This document shows positions 53,706-61,996 of a stretch of 64,000 bases of DNA, piece by piece. The DNA comes from Blastocatellia bacterium (GTDB lineage: Bacteria > Acidobacteriota > Blastocatellia > Pyrinomonadales > Pyrinomonadaceae): assembly GCA_003168335.1 (NCBI GenBank), contig PMSM01000005.1:124001-188000 (forward strand). Direction: 5' to 3'. The translations under genes were made by a program, and so were the position numbers. The number at the start of each line of letters is the position of its first letter. The stretch's first letter is position 1. The notes below the pieces were generated by a model. It was not told the DNA's origin. It saw only the letters and a list, made by a program, of their open reading frames with translations, and searched no databases.

Positions 53706-54494
53706 ATGCTCGAAGCGAAAAACATCACGGTGAATTACGGGGCCCGCGCCGCCGTCGTCGACGTCTCTCTGCGCGCCGAGCCGGGTGAGTTGATCGCAAT
53801 CATCGGGCCGAATGGCGCCGGCAAATCCACTTTGTTGCGCGCGCTCAACAGCAGCGTTAGGACAACGCGCGGAGAAGTTCTGCTCGATGGCAGACCGCTG
53901 GAATCCTATGCCCGCCGGGCGGTCGCGCGCCGCATCGCGGTGGTGGCCCAGGAAGCAGAACTGCGATTTCCGGTGACGGTGATGGAGTTCGTGCTCGGCG
54001 GTCGTTACGCGTGGTCGAGCGCGTGGGGTTGGGAAACCGAGCGAGATGTTGAGCTGGCCCGCGGCGTTCTGCGTGAGACTGAATTGGAAGATTTTGAGAC
54101 GCGCTTGATGAATGAACTGTCCGGCGGCGAACGCCAGCGCGCAGTTGTCGCGCGGGCGCTGGCGACCGACGCCAAAGTATTTCTGCTGGACGAGCCGACC
54201 GCGAATCTCGATCTGGCTCACCAGGCCACCATGCTGAGATTGGTGCGTGGCCGTTGTGACGATCGTGAAAGCGCGGCCGTAGTTGTCACTCATGATGTAA
54301 ACCTGGCGGCGGAGTTTGCCGATCAAGTGATGCTCTTGAAAGATGGCCGTGAGATTGCCTTCGGGCCGCCGCCGCAAGTCTTCACGCCAGAGTTGCTGAG
54401 GAAGGTTTTTGATTTAGAGGTGTTGGTTGACGCGCATCCGGTAACGGGCGCGCCCAGAATTACACCGGTGCACGTAATTTCCGGCAAGCTTTAG
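53706..54494 (+). CDS. btuD: Cobalamin ABC transporter ATPase (BtuD-like)
   Basis: A 262-residue ABC ATPase. Walker A GPNGAGKST is at 34-42, Q-loop at about Gln82, the signature LSGGE at 138-142 and Walker B FLLDEP at 159-164, followed by the H-loop VVTHDV. It powers the BtuC-like permease. The order F-C-D in one direction is the common btu or fhu arrangement. The stop is followed by hairpin-forming sequence GGCAAGC...TTTGCC and then riboswitch 2. Confidence 0.92.
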   Translation: MLEAKNITVNYGARAAVVDVSLRAEPGELIAIIGPNGAGKSTLLRALNSSVRTTRGEVLLDGRPLESYARRAVARRIAVVAQEAELRFPVTVMEFVLGGRYAWSSAWGWETERDVELARGVLRETELEDFETRLMNELSGGERQRAVVARALATDAKVFLLDEPTANLDLAHQATMLRLVRGRCDDRESAAVVVTHDVNLAAEFADQVMLLKDGREIAFGPPPQVFTPELLRKVFDLEVLVDAHPVTGAPRITPVHVISGKL

Positions 54495-54563
54495 TTTGCC
54501 GAAGATGCTTGCAACTTTGAAACGCGCAGACCGCAAGTCTGTGCCAACATCAACCGTTGAGAG

Positions 54564-54720
54564 GCGAGACAGGGAAGGCGGTGCAAAGCCGCCACTGCCC
54601 GCGCAACTGTAAGCGGTGACAACACTCCGCAGGCTTTAGCCACTGCGCGACCAGCGTGGGAAGGCGCGGAGAGTTGGCGAATCGAGAGGATTCACACCGC
54701 GAGCCAGGAAACCTGCTCGC
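54564..54720 (+). ncRNA. Cobalamin riboswitch 2
   Basis: The P1 arms GCGAG (54564-54568) and CTCGC (54716-54720) close the aptamer. The core is GGGAAGGCGG (54572-54581), the GCCGCCACTGCCCGCG region, CAACTGTAAGCGGTG and the B12 box GAGCCAGGAAACCTGCTCGC (54701-54720). It precedes the TonB receptor. A small hairpin GCTCG/CGGGC (54733-54750) touches the AGGAG at 54751-54755, suggesting translational control. Confidence 0.92.
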
Positions 54721-54764
54721 CGCTCACTTCAAGCTCGCACTGCGACGGGCAGGAGAAGCTAAGA

Positions 54765-57203
54765 ATGAAAAGAACAGAGTATTGGAAGAAGCAAGTTGCC
54801 TCACCCTTAGTTCACATTTCCAAGATCGACTTTCAAACAACCGCGAAGCGGTTGCGTAACAAAGCCCAGGGTTGGAGCGTGTTAATTCTAATCCTCGCTT
54901 TGGCTGTGCTCACCTTTGCGCAAGGCAATCCTGCCGCAATCACCGGCCGGGTAACGGACCAGCATGGCGCCGGCGTTGCCGGCGCCGAGGTGCAACTACG
55001 TTCACGCAGCGGCGCGCAATCACTCGCGGTTACCGACGACAATGGCGCGTACTCGTTTCGGAATGCGGCCCCGGGCAATTACATAATTGAAGTAAGCGCG
55101 AAAGGCTTCGCGAGCTTTACGTCAAGCGAACTCAACCTCGCCCGCGGTCAATCGCTCACGAATGATGTGAAGCTCTCGGTCGAAGCGGTAAGTGAAAATG
55201 TAGTCGTAACCGCGACCGGGACTGCCCAGCGCATTGATGAGGTTTCAAAGGCAGTCACCGTACTTGACGATCAATCGATCGAAGCAAGGCGCGAGCTGAC
55301 TCTGCCTGAAAGCCTGCGGGGTACACCCGGAGTCCGGGTGCAGCAGCAGGGATCGATTGGCGCGTTGACCTCTGTCAGGCTGCGCGGACTGCGGACCTTT
55401 GATACCGCGATTCTGCTCGATGGCCTGCGGGTGCGCGATGCGTCGGACATCAACGGATCGGCTGCGGTAGTGATTCCTGATCTGCTTCCTGCCGATCTCG
55501 ATCGGGTCGAAGTGTTGCGCGGATCGGGCTCGTCGATTTACGGCACGAACGCGATCGGCGGCGTGATTAATCTGGTCCCAAAGACCGGCACCGGCCGATC
55601 ACATTTCGAATTTGGCTTTGACGGCGGCAGCCTGGCGCTCTTCCGCGAGCGATTTCGGGGCGCAGGTGGAATTGGAAAACGCGCCGGATATAGCTTTGGC
55701 CTCACGCGCCTCGACGTGCGACGCGGCGTCGATGGCAACGATGAGTACGGTAACACTGTCGGCGTCGGTCGCTTTCAATTCAACGTCACGCCGACGGTAA
55801 CGATCAGCGCCAACTTCTACGGTACGATCGCGAATGGCCGAATCAACGACAGTCCCTTCGCGCTTCCGGCGGCGTTCACCGGCGGCACATATCCGGCTGC
55901 CGTCGAAGGCACAACTTTCCATAGCGACATCAACAACCCCGACGAGGGCCGGCGCAATCGCGTACTGGTCGGCTCAGTCAGACTGTCGCAGCAGGTAAGC
56001 GACAAGTTGTCGTACTCGATCGCCTATCAGCATGTCGGAAACCAGCGACGCAACTACAATGGCCCGGCTATCGATCCTAAGTTTGCCCAGTTCTATCCCT
56101 TCGGCGATTTTGCTTTTGCCAGCTACAACAATGGAACGACGGACACGCTCGACGCCCGGTCGAACCTTAGATTAGGACGCCACAACCTCGCGACCGCCGG
56201 GTTCGAGTACGAGGGCGAGTCGATATTCCAGTCCGCCGTGCCATCCTTCAGTCCGGTTAACAACACGACTGACCGCCAGCGCACGTTTGCCCTGTTCGGA
56301 CAGGACCAGATCTTTTTGCTGTCAGATCGTCTGCAGATTTCCATCGGCGTGCGCGGACAGTGGTTCAGAGTGCGCGCGGCGGACCGGCCCGGCTTTCTGG
56401 GGACCATCAAGCCCGAGCGATCACTGACTGGCGATGGCTCGGTGGCTTACTTTGTGCGCTCTTCGGGGACGAAAATTCGCGCTCATGTGGGCAACGGTTT
56501 TCGCGCGGCTTCGCTATTCGAGAGATTCGGGCAGGGAACCTTTTCGACTTTGGGGTTTCGGCGCTTTGGCGATCCGACCCTGCGCGCTGAACAATCGATC
56601 AGCTTTGACGCCGGCTTTGATCAGCGGATCGCGCGGGACCGAGCCCGCTTTGGCGCGACGTACTTTTACACTCACTTGAATCGGGTGATTGCCTTCAACA
56701 ACAACTTCGGCGTTGATCCGCTTGGATTAGGCAGGTTCAGTGGATTCGAGAACCGGCCCGGAGGTGTTTCGCGCGGCCTCGAGACTTATCTGGAAGCCGC
56801 CCCGTGGCGTAATGCTAACTTGCACGCATCGTATACCTACACGAACAGCGATCGCTTCGTGTCTGGCCGCGGCCTGCAACCAGAGTACGTGATTCCCCGA
56901 CATCTTCTCGGCTTGAATCTGACGCAACGGTACCGCTCGTTCCTCTTCAGCTTTGATCTGAACCGCACCGGGGCTTACCTCGCGCCAGTATTCGAGAATG
57001 ACTTCCCGTTTCGCACTGCCGAGCTGACTTTTCCCGGATACACGAAAGCGGATCTGTTCGGTAGTTACGAGCGCCGGCTATCCGAGCAGGTGGTGATGAC
57101 TTTCTTTGGCGGCGCGGACAATCTTTTCAAAGCCAGGTATTTCGAGAACGGCTTTCGGGCGCCGGGGATTGTCGGCAGAGGGGGGATCAACCTTCGGTTT
57201 TAA
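54765..57203 (+). CDS. btuB: TonB-dependent receptor, probable cobalamin/corrinoid transporter
   Basis: An 812-residue outer membrane receptor. After a signal sequence (about 1-52) comes a carboxypeptidase-regulatory-like domain (about 58-140; ITGRVTDQHGAGVAGAEVQL), then the plug (about 155-265; TLPESLRGTPGVRVQQQGSIGALTS, RVEVLRGSGSSIYGTNAIGGVINL) and the barrel. AGGAG lies 9 nt before the ATG. The riboswitch and neighbours make cobalamin or a corrinoid the likely ligand; the receptor itself is not a close BtuB but of the CarboxypepD_reg-like group common in Acidobacteriota. TonB/ExbBD genes are elsewhere. Confidence 0.85.
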   Translation: MKRTEYWKKQVASPLVHISKIDFQTTAKRLRNKAQGWSVLILILALAVLTFAQGNPAAITGRVTDQHGAGVAGAEVQLRSRSGAQSLAVTDDNGAYSFRNAAPGNYIIEVSAKGFASFTSSELNLARGQSLTNDVKLSVEAVSENVVVTATGTAQRIDEVSKAVTVLDDQSIEARRELTLPESLRGTPGVRVQQQGSIGALTSVRLRGLRTFDTAILLDGLRVRDASDINGSAAVVIPDLLPADLDRVEVLRGSGSSIYGTNAIGGVINLVPKTGTGRSHFEFGFDGGSLALFRERFRGAGGIGKRAGYSFGLTRLDVRRGVDGNDEYGNTVGVGRFQFNVTPTVTISANFYGTIANGRINDSPFALPAAFTGGTYPAAVEGTTFHSDINNPDEGRRNRVLVGSVRLSQQVSDKLSYSIAYQHVGNQRRNYNGPAIDPKFAQFYPFGDFAFASYNNGTTDTLDARSNLRLGRHNLATAGFEYEGESIFQSAVPSFSPVNNTTDRQRTFALFGQDQIFLLSDRLQISIGVRGQWFRVRAADRPGFLGTIKPERSLTGDGSVAYFVRSSGTKIRAHVGNGFRAASLFERFGQGTFSTLGFRRFGDPTLRAEQSISFDAGFDQRIARDRARFGATYFYTHLNRVIAFNNNFGVDPLGLGRFSGFENRPGGVSRGLETYLEAAPWRNANLHASYTYTNSDRFVSGRGLQPEYVIPRHLLGLNLTQRYRSFLFSFDLNRTGAYLAPVFENDFPFRTAELTFPGYTKADLFGSYERRLSEQVVMTFFGGADNLFKARYFENGFRAPGIVGRGGINLRF

Positions 57204-57266
57204 CTAATTAGGGGCGCTAGATGGTAAAAGCCGCCGAACGGAAGAAACTATGGAGGACAATGCACG

Positions 57267-58031
57267 GTGACTGACAGCACCAGAGAGACGGGCATCAAAG
57301 GACCACCCGAGACTAAAGCAACAGGTTGGGTTCCCGACGCTCGACCCGGTAATGCTGGCGGCATCGGCAACACTACAGTGTTGATGTCGTGGAGCGGTGG
57401 CAAAGACAGTTGCCTCGCACTTTATGAGATTCAGCGGTCGGCGAGCTATCGCGTGGCGGCGTTGTTGACGACAATGACGCGCGATTACGATCGGATTAGC
57501 ATGCATGGAGTGCGTCGCCTGCTGCTCGAAAAACAGGCCGGCAGTTTGGGCCTGCCGCTTCATCAAGTGCTCATTTCAAAAGGAGCAACCAACGAAGAAT
57601 ACGAAACGAAGCTGATAGAGGCGGTCTCGGCGTACAGTGATCAAGGCATAGACTCGGTCGTGTTTGGCGACCTCTTTCTCGAAGACATCAAAACGTATCG
57701 GGATCAGTTCCTGGCGCGGCATGGCTTGCGCGGGATCTATCCCGTGTGGATGCGAAACACCACGGAGCTCATTAAGGAGTTTATTGAATTAGGATTCAAA
57801 GCGATTGTCATCTGCGTCGACCCTAAGGCTCTGGACGAGTCATTTGCCGGAAGCATAATCGATGATGAATTTCTCGCTTCGCTTCCGGCGAACGTCGATC
57901 CTTGTGGAGAGAATGGAGAGTTTCATACTTTTGTTCTTGATGGGCCAAACTTTGCTCAACCGGTAGAATTCTCAGTTGGCGAAACGGTCTCAAGAGATGG
58001 CTTCTGGTTTTGTGATTTACTGCTGCAGTGA
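57267..58031 (+). CDS. ATP-pyrophosphatase of the DUF71/COG2102 family, B12-linked
   Basis: A 254-residue PP-loop ATP-pyrophosphatase with SGGKDS at 43-48 and the DUF71 motif DPCGENGEFHTF near residue 211. DUF71 proteins include diphthine-ammonia ligase in archaea and eukaryotes. In bacteria, comparative genomics has predicted a subgroup that takes part in B12 salvage by amidating corrinoid precursors, and this gene lies just where that prediction expects it. Start: GTG at 57267, with GGAGG 10 nt upstream; the first 36 residues are not conserved. A small out-of-frame ATG (57261) precedes it. The partner substrate is not proven. Confidence 0.8.
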   Translation: MTDSTRETGIKGPPETKATGWVPDARPGNAGGIGNTTVLMSWSGGKDSCLALYEIQRSASYRVAALLTTMTRDYDRISMHGVRRLLLEKQAGSLGLPLHQVLISKGATNEEYETKLIEAVSAYSDQGIDSVVFGDLFLEDIKTYRDQFLARHGLRGIYPVWMRNTTELIKEFIELGFKAIVICVDPKALDESFAGSIIDDEFLASLPANVDPCGENGEFHTFVLDGPNFAQPVEFSVGETVSRDGFWFCDLLLQ

Positions 58032-58093
58032 TACGGTCCTGATTCCTAAGCAGCAGGTAAAAGAGAATCCCGGGCTTAGAGGAGAAACCAACA

Positions 58094-58630
58094 ATGTCGA
58101 GACCTCGATTTGTCGTACTCGCTTTGATCATTCTGGCGGCGGCGGCTTCGCGCTTGATTCCGCACCCGCCTAATTTCGCATCGATCACCGCGGTGGCCCT
58201 TTTCGGTGGAGCATATCTCACCAACAAACGGCTAGCGTTGATCGTGCCACTAGCCGCGCTGCTTCTGAGCGATCTTGTTCTGGGCTTTTATAGCCACATG
58301 GAGATCGTTTACGGAGCGTTCCTCCTGGTGGTTTGCCTTGGCTTCTTGCTGCAAAGGAAGCGTTCGGCGCTGCGAATTGCCGGAGCAACTCTGGCAGGTT
58401 CGGTCGTGTTCTTTGTGGTGACCAACTTCGGTGTCTGGGCCTTTGAATCGCTGTATCCCAAAACAGCGGCGGGCCTGCTGGCTTGCTACGTGGCAGCGAT
58501 TCCGTTTTTCCAAAACACTCTCGCCGGCGACGTTCTCTACACGGCGGTGCTGTTTGGTGGCTTTGCGCTGGCCGAGAAGCTGTTTCCGATCCTGCGCGAG
58601 CGTGATCTGAGACACGCACAATCAGCGTAA
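58094..58630 (+). CDS. DUF6580-like membrane protein, candidate B12 pathway component
   Basis: A 178-residue protein with about five helices (8-26, 36-60, 64-84, 93-118, 140-160), resembling DUF6580 proteins and distantly the S-components of ECF transporters. The conserved PPNFASITAVALFGGAYL is typical of that group. It lies between the DUF71 protein and the second BtuF-like protein, each gap being short (62 and 6 bp), so co-transcription is very likely. A corrinoid or precursor transport role is inferred; the family is otherwise uncharacterised. Confidence 0.72.
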   Translation: MSRPRFVVLALIILAAAASRLIPHPPNFASITAVALFGGAYLTNKRLALIVPLAALLLSDLVLGFYSHMEIVYGAFLLVVCLGFLLQRKRSALRIAGATLAGSVVFFVVTNFGVWAFESLYPKTAAGLLACYVAAIPFFQNTLAGDVLYTAVLFGGFALAEKLFPILRERDLRHAQSA

Positions 58631-58636
58631 ACAAGA

Positions 58637-59605
58637 ATGACGAACGCACGGATTGTTTCCTTTCTACCTTCCGCGACCGAGATGGCGTGTGCTCTGGGTC
58701 TCGGCGATCAACTCGTGGGCATCACACACGAGTGTGACTATCCGCCTGAAGTCGAAGGCAAGCCGGTCGTCGTTCGCAATGTTCTTCCGATCGAGAAGAT
58801 GAGCCAGCCGGAGATTGATGCGGCCGTTACGCAGCGAATGCGAGACGGCCTGAGTCTTTACCAGGTGGATGAGAAGCTGTTACAAGAACTCGCTCCCGAT
58901 ATCATCATGACGCAGGACTTGTGTCAGGTCTGCGCGCCTTCAGGGAATGAAGTAACTCAAGCCCTGGAACTGCTGCCGAAGAAACCGCAAATCCTTTGGC
59001 TGACGCCGAAATCGCTGGAAGAAATATTCGATAATCTCCGCGAGTTAGGACAAGCAACTGACCGCGTGAAAGAGGCTGAAGAATTAATCGCAGTGGGCCG
59101 CGCTAGATTGGAGAGAATTGCGAGCATCACACGCAATCTGTCGGATCGCCCGCGGGTCTTCTGCTTGGAATGGCTCGACCCGGTCTATTGCAGCGGCCAC
59201 TGGATGCCGGAGATGGTTGAGATAGCAGGCGGCGTGGATGCGCTTGGTCGCAAGGGAACGGATTCAGTTCGTATTCCCTGGGAAGATGTTTTGAAGTGGG
59301 CGCCGGAAGTGCTAATCATCACACCTTGCGGCTTCAATCTGGATAAGGTGATCGAGCAAACGGCACAACTCTTCAACAATCCGGGATGGTCGGAGCTTCC
59401 AGCCGTGCGCGACGACCGCGTATACGCGGTGGACGCAAATTCTTATTTTGCGCGCCCGGGACCGAGAGTCGTAGACGGCACAGAGCTTTTGGCGCATCTG
59501 ATTCACCCCGAATTTTTCCAATGGGAAGGTTCGCCAGAAGCATTTCGCCGTGTCGAATTCTCAAACGCTGTTCCCACGAGTTTCTCAGTCGCCGGTCCTT
59601 CTTGA
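58637..59605 (+). CDS. BtuF-like cobalamin-binding protein without signal peptide
   Basis: A 322-residue protein of the periplasmic-binding COG0614 fold (IVSFLPSATEMACALGLGDQLVGIT; PGPRVVDGTELLAHLIHPEFF) but it starts directly in the domain, with no signal or lipobox. Such versions occur in bacteria and are often annotated cobalamin-binding protein; they would have to work in the cytosol or be exported another way. It has Cys/His-containing loop TQDLCQVCAPSGNE not seen in the first BtuF. The ATG is 6 bp after the upstream stop, so it is translationally linked. Not a pseudogene by any visible defect. Confidence 0.82.
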   Translation: MTNARIVSFLPSATEMACALGLGDQLVGITHECDYPPEVEGKPVVVRNVLPIEKMSQPEIDAAVTQRMRDGLSLYQVDEKLLQELAPDIIMTQDLCQVCAPSGNEVTQALELLPKKPQILWLTPKSLEEIFDNLRELGQATDRVKEAEELIAVGRARLERIASITRNLSDRPRVFCLEWLDPVYCSGHWMPEMVEIAGGVDALGRKGTDSVRIPWEDVLKWAPEVLIITPCGFNLDKVIEQTAQLFNNPGWSELPAVRDDRVYAVDANSYFARPGPRVVDGTELLAHLIHPEFFQWEGSPEAFRRVEFSNAVPTSFSVAGPS

Positions 59606-60031
<426 letters not shown>

Positions 60032-60141
60032 GGTAAGTGTCGGAAGCCCGCGCGTAAGCAAGGGCGACGCTATTGCCAGTCGGCTATAGCTTTCCGAACT
60101 GCCGCTCGCGGCCATTTTCTCCATGATGAGTGCTCGCGGGT

Positions 60142-60166
60142 CAGGCCCTCCCTGACGGTCGGGCTT
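60142..60166. repeat. Dispersed repeat, family J copy 3
   Basis: The unit CAGGCCCTCCCTGACGGTCG followed by GGCTTC is a shorter copy of the repeat at 24551-24581. It lies in the gap between the CWC/DUF5522 gene and the DUF4383 gene. Confidence 0.65.
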
Positions 60167-60277
60167 CAGACATTGAGACAAAAGCACAACGAAGTGCGTG
60201 TGTCACGCGGACGCCGAAGCTCCGGTAACACACGCGCTCCATTCTTTTTGAAAGTGGCCCCCGAAAAAAATACTAGG

Positions 60278-60655
60278 TCAGCTGTCGCTTCCTCCCAGTG
60301 CCCCACCCGCGAGGAAAACTACGCCGAGAAGGATATGAATAATGTGATCCATCTTGCCGAGCATCAGCAGCGGAGAGGTTGCATTCGGAATATTGAACAT
60401 ATGTTCAGCGCCCGTGCCCAGGAACCACCCGCATACGCCCAAAAGTAGATAGACGAGGCCAAAGAGCAGACAGAAACCCCGCGCGGCGCCTGCCGATCCA
60501 GCAAAACCGAAATACAAAGCGATCGCCCCGGACACTATGTGAACCATGTTGTGCGCCATGTTCAGGTGCGCGCCCAACAGCGTGGGCGCAAAGAATCCGC
60601 AGATTCCCGCGATCAACAAAACCAGGCCCAGAAGCTTACAAACAGTCTTTGCCAT
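60278..60655 (-). CDS. DUF4383-type membrane protein
   Basis: A 125-residue protein with four predicted helices (about 5-25, 38-58, 65-85, 108-125), matching the DUF4383 pattern NMAHNMVHIVSGAIALYFGF and NATSPLLMLGKMDHIIHILLG. The start at 60655 has GGAGG 10 nt upstream, and the longer frame to 60832 (including a Cys/Arg-rich leader) is rejected. Function unknown. Confidence 0.8.
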   Translation of the reverse strand: MAKTVCKLLGLVLLIAGICGFFAPTLLGAHLNMAHNMVHIVSGAIALYFGFAGSAGAARGFCLLFGLVYLLLGVCGWFLGTGAEHMFNIPNATSPLLMLGKMDHIIHILLGVVFLAGGALGGSDS

Positions 60656-60896
60656 CTTCTTGATTCCTCCTGTGAAACAGTTAAGAACCGCAAGGAATGC
60701 GTCCTCTCGATCGAAAGGATGCCGCAATCCAGTTTGCGAGGTGTGCTTGGGAGCGCGCGGATTGTATATCAAACGGCTTTCGCAAGCGCAAGGTTTTTCG
60801 ACGAGGTTGGTGTTCCCCGCCCATTGAGCCATATTCGCACGGTGTTATAATCCAGGTTCTCCTCTGACAATAGACGGCAAGCCAGTGAGGTGAGTT

Positions 60897-61895
60897 ATGC
60901 GAACGAAAAGAATCCTGCGAAGTCGATTTCCCATGCTGAGCATGCTCATCAGGTTTGCATGCGTCTCAGTCTTGTTAGCCGCGTTGGCGAACGCAGCGAT
61001 TGCTTATACGCTGGTGTTCCGCGACGGGCACCGGATCGAAGTTCCGTCAGGGTTCACGTTGACCCCGACGACATTCACCTATGAAGCCGCACCCGGAATA
61101 AACAAGACCGGCCAGTTAATTCTGATTGATGTGGCGGAGACGGAGCGGGCCAACCACGAAGCGCCGGGCAGCTTCTTCAAACATTCACCGGCCGGCGCTG
61201 CTGCTGCGGCGCCATCAAATCGGCGGGCCGAACGCACTTTAACGAACCGCGATCTCGAGGCCAGTCGGCAGCGACGAATTAAAAGCGAGAAGAACTATGA
61301 ACAGCGCCGGATCGAATTGGGCCTGCCTTCGATCGAAGAGACGCGCCGGCGACAAGCGCTGGAAGAGGAATCGACCCTGGCCCTGGCGCGTGAGCGGGCT
61401 GCGGCGGAAGCAAACGATGAAGCTTACTGGCGCAGCCGCGCGAGTACGCTGCGAAATGAAATCCTGACGGTCGACGCCGAGATTAACTATGCGCGCGCGC
61501 GGCTGGGCCCGGTTCGTCAGTTTCCGTTGGCCACGCAAAGTTTTGTCACGGGAACTTTTGGTTGGCCGTTCGCTGGTAGATTTCCTATGACGCAGCCGGG
61601 CGCAGGTCGCATGGGCACCATGGCCGCGGCACCGGTGGGGTCGCGGGGTCTGACTAACATGGGGTCGGTGGCGCTTAGACCGTCGCGGCCGGGCTTCGGC
61701 TTTTCCCGCGCCGCGATTGGATCGAGTTTTCCGGTTCTGCCGTTTGGCTATGATGACAATTCGTACGAGCGTGGGGATCTGAGCGTAACACTCAACAGTC
61801 TGTTGGGAAGGCGAGCGGGGCTCGAAGCGCTTTGGCGCGAGCTGGAAAGTCAGGCACGCGTTGCGAAGGTGCCGCAGGTTTGGCTGGCACCCTAA
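60897..61895 (+). CDS. Secreted coiled-coil protein of unknown function
   Basis: A 332-residue protein with a signal peptide (about 1-38, core FACVSVLLAALANAAIA). The mature N-terminus YTLVFRDGHRIEVPSGF is a short beta element seen in many Acidobacteriota secreted proteins. A charged helical region (about 105-200) contains NRDLEASRQRRIKSEKNYEQ and EEESTLALARERAAAE, suggesting a coiled coil, and the C-terminus is Gly/Phe-rich. GAGGTGAG precedes the ATG. No known family. It precedes gatB. Confidence 0.62.
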   Translation: MRTKRILRSRFPMLSMLIRFACVSVLLAALANAAIAYTLVFRDGHRIEVPSGFTLTPTTFTYEAAPGINKTGQLILIDVAETERANHEAPGSFFKHSPAGAAAAAPSNRRAERTLTNRDLEASRQRRIKSEKNYEQRRIELGLPSIEETRRRQALEEESTLALARERAAAEANDEAYWRSRASTLRNEILTVDAEINYARARLGPVRQFPLATQSFVTGTFGWPFAGRFPMTQPGAGRMGTMAAAPVGSRGLTNMGSVALRPSRPGFGFSRAAIGSSFPVLPFGYDDNSYERGDLSVTLNSLLGRRAGLEALWRELESQARVAKVPQVWLAP

Positions 61896-61900
61896 AACTT

Positions 61901-61991
61901 GTCCGACCAACTTCAGCTTGTCGATGTGAGTTGCGCTGGATTCGATTTGATTAGAAAGCGAGTAAAACGACAAACCGGAACTTTGTCGGAC
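61901..61991. repeat. Palindromic repeat, family C copy 2
   Basis: GTCCGACCAACTTCAGCTTG... (61901-61923) and ...CAAACCGGAACTTTGTCGGAC (61968-61991) are near-complements, the same type as at 37316-37396. The repeat ends 5 bp before the gatB start. Confidence 0.78.
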
Positions 61992-61996
61992 ACTAG

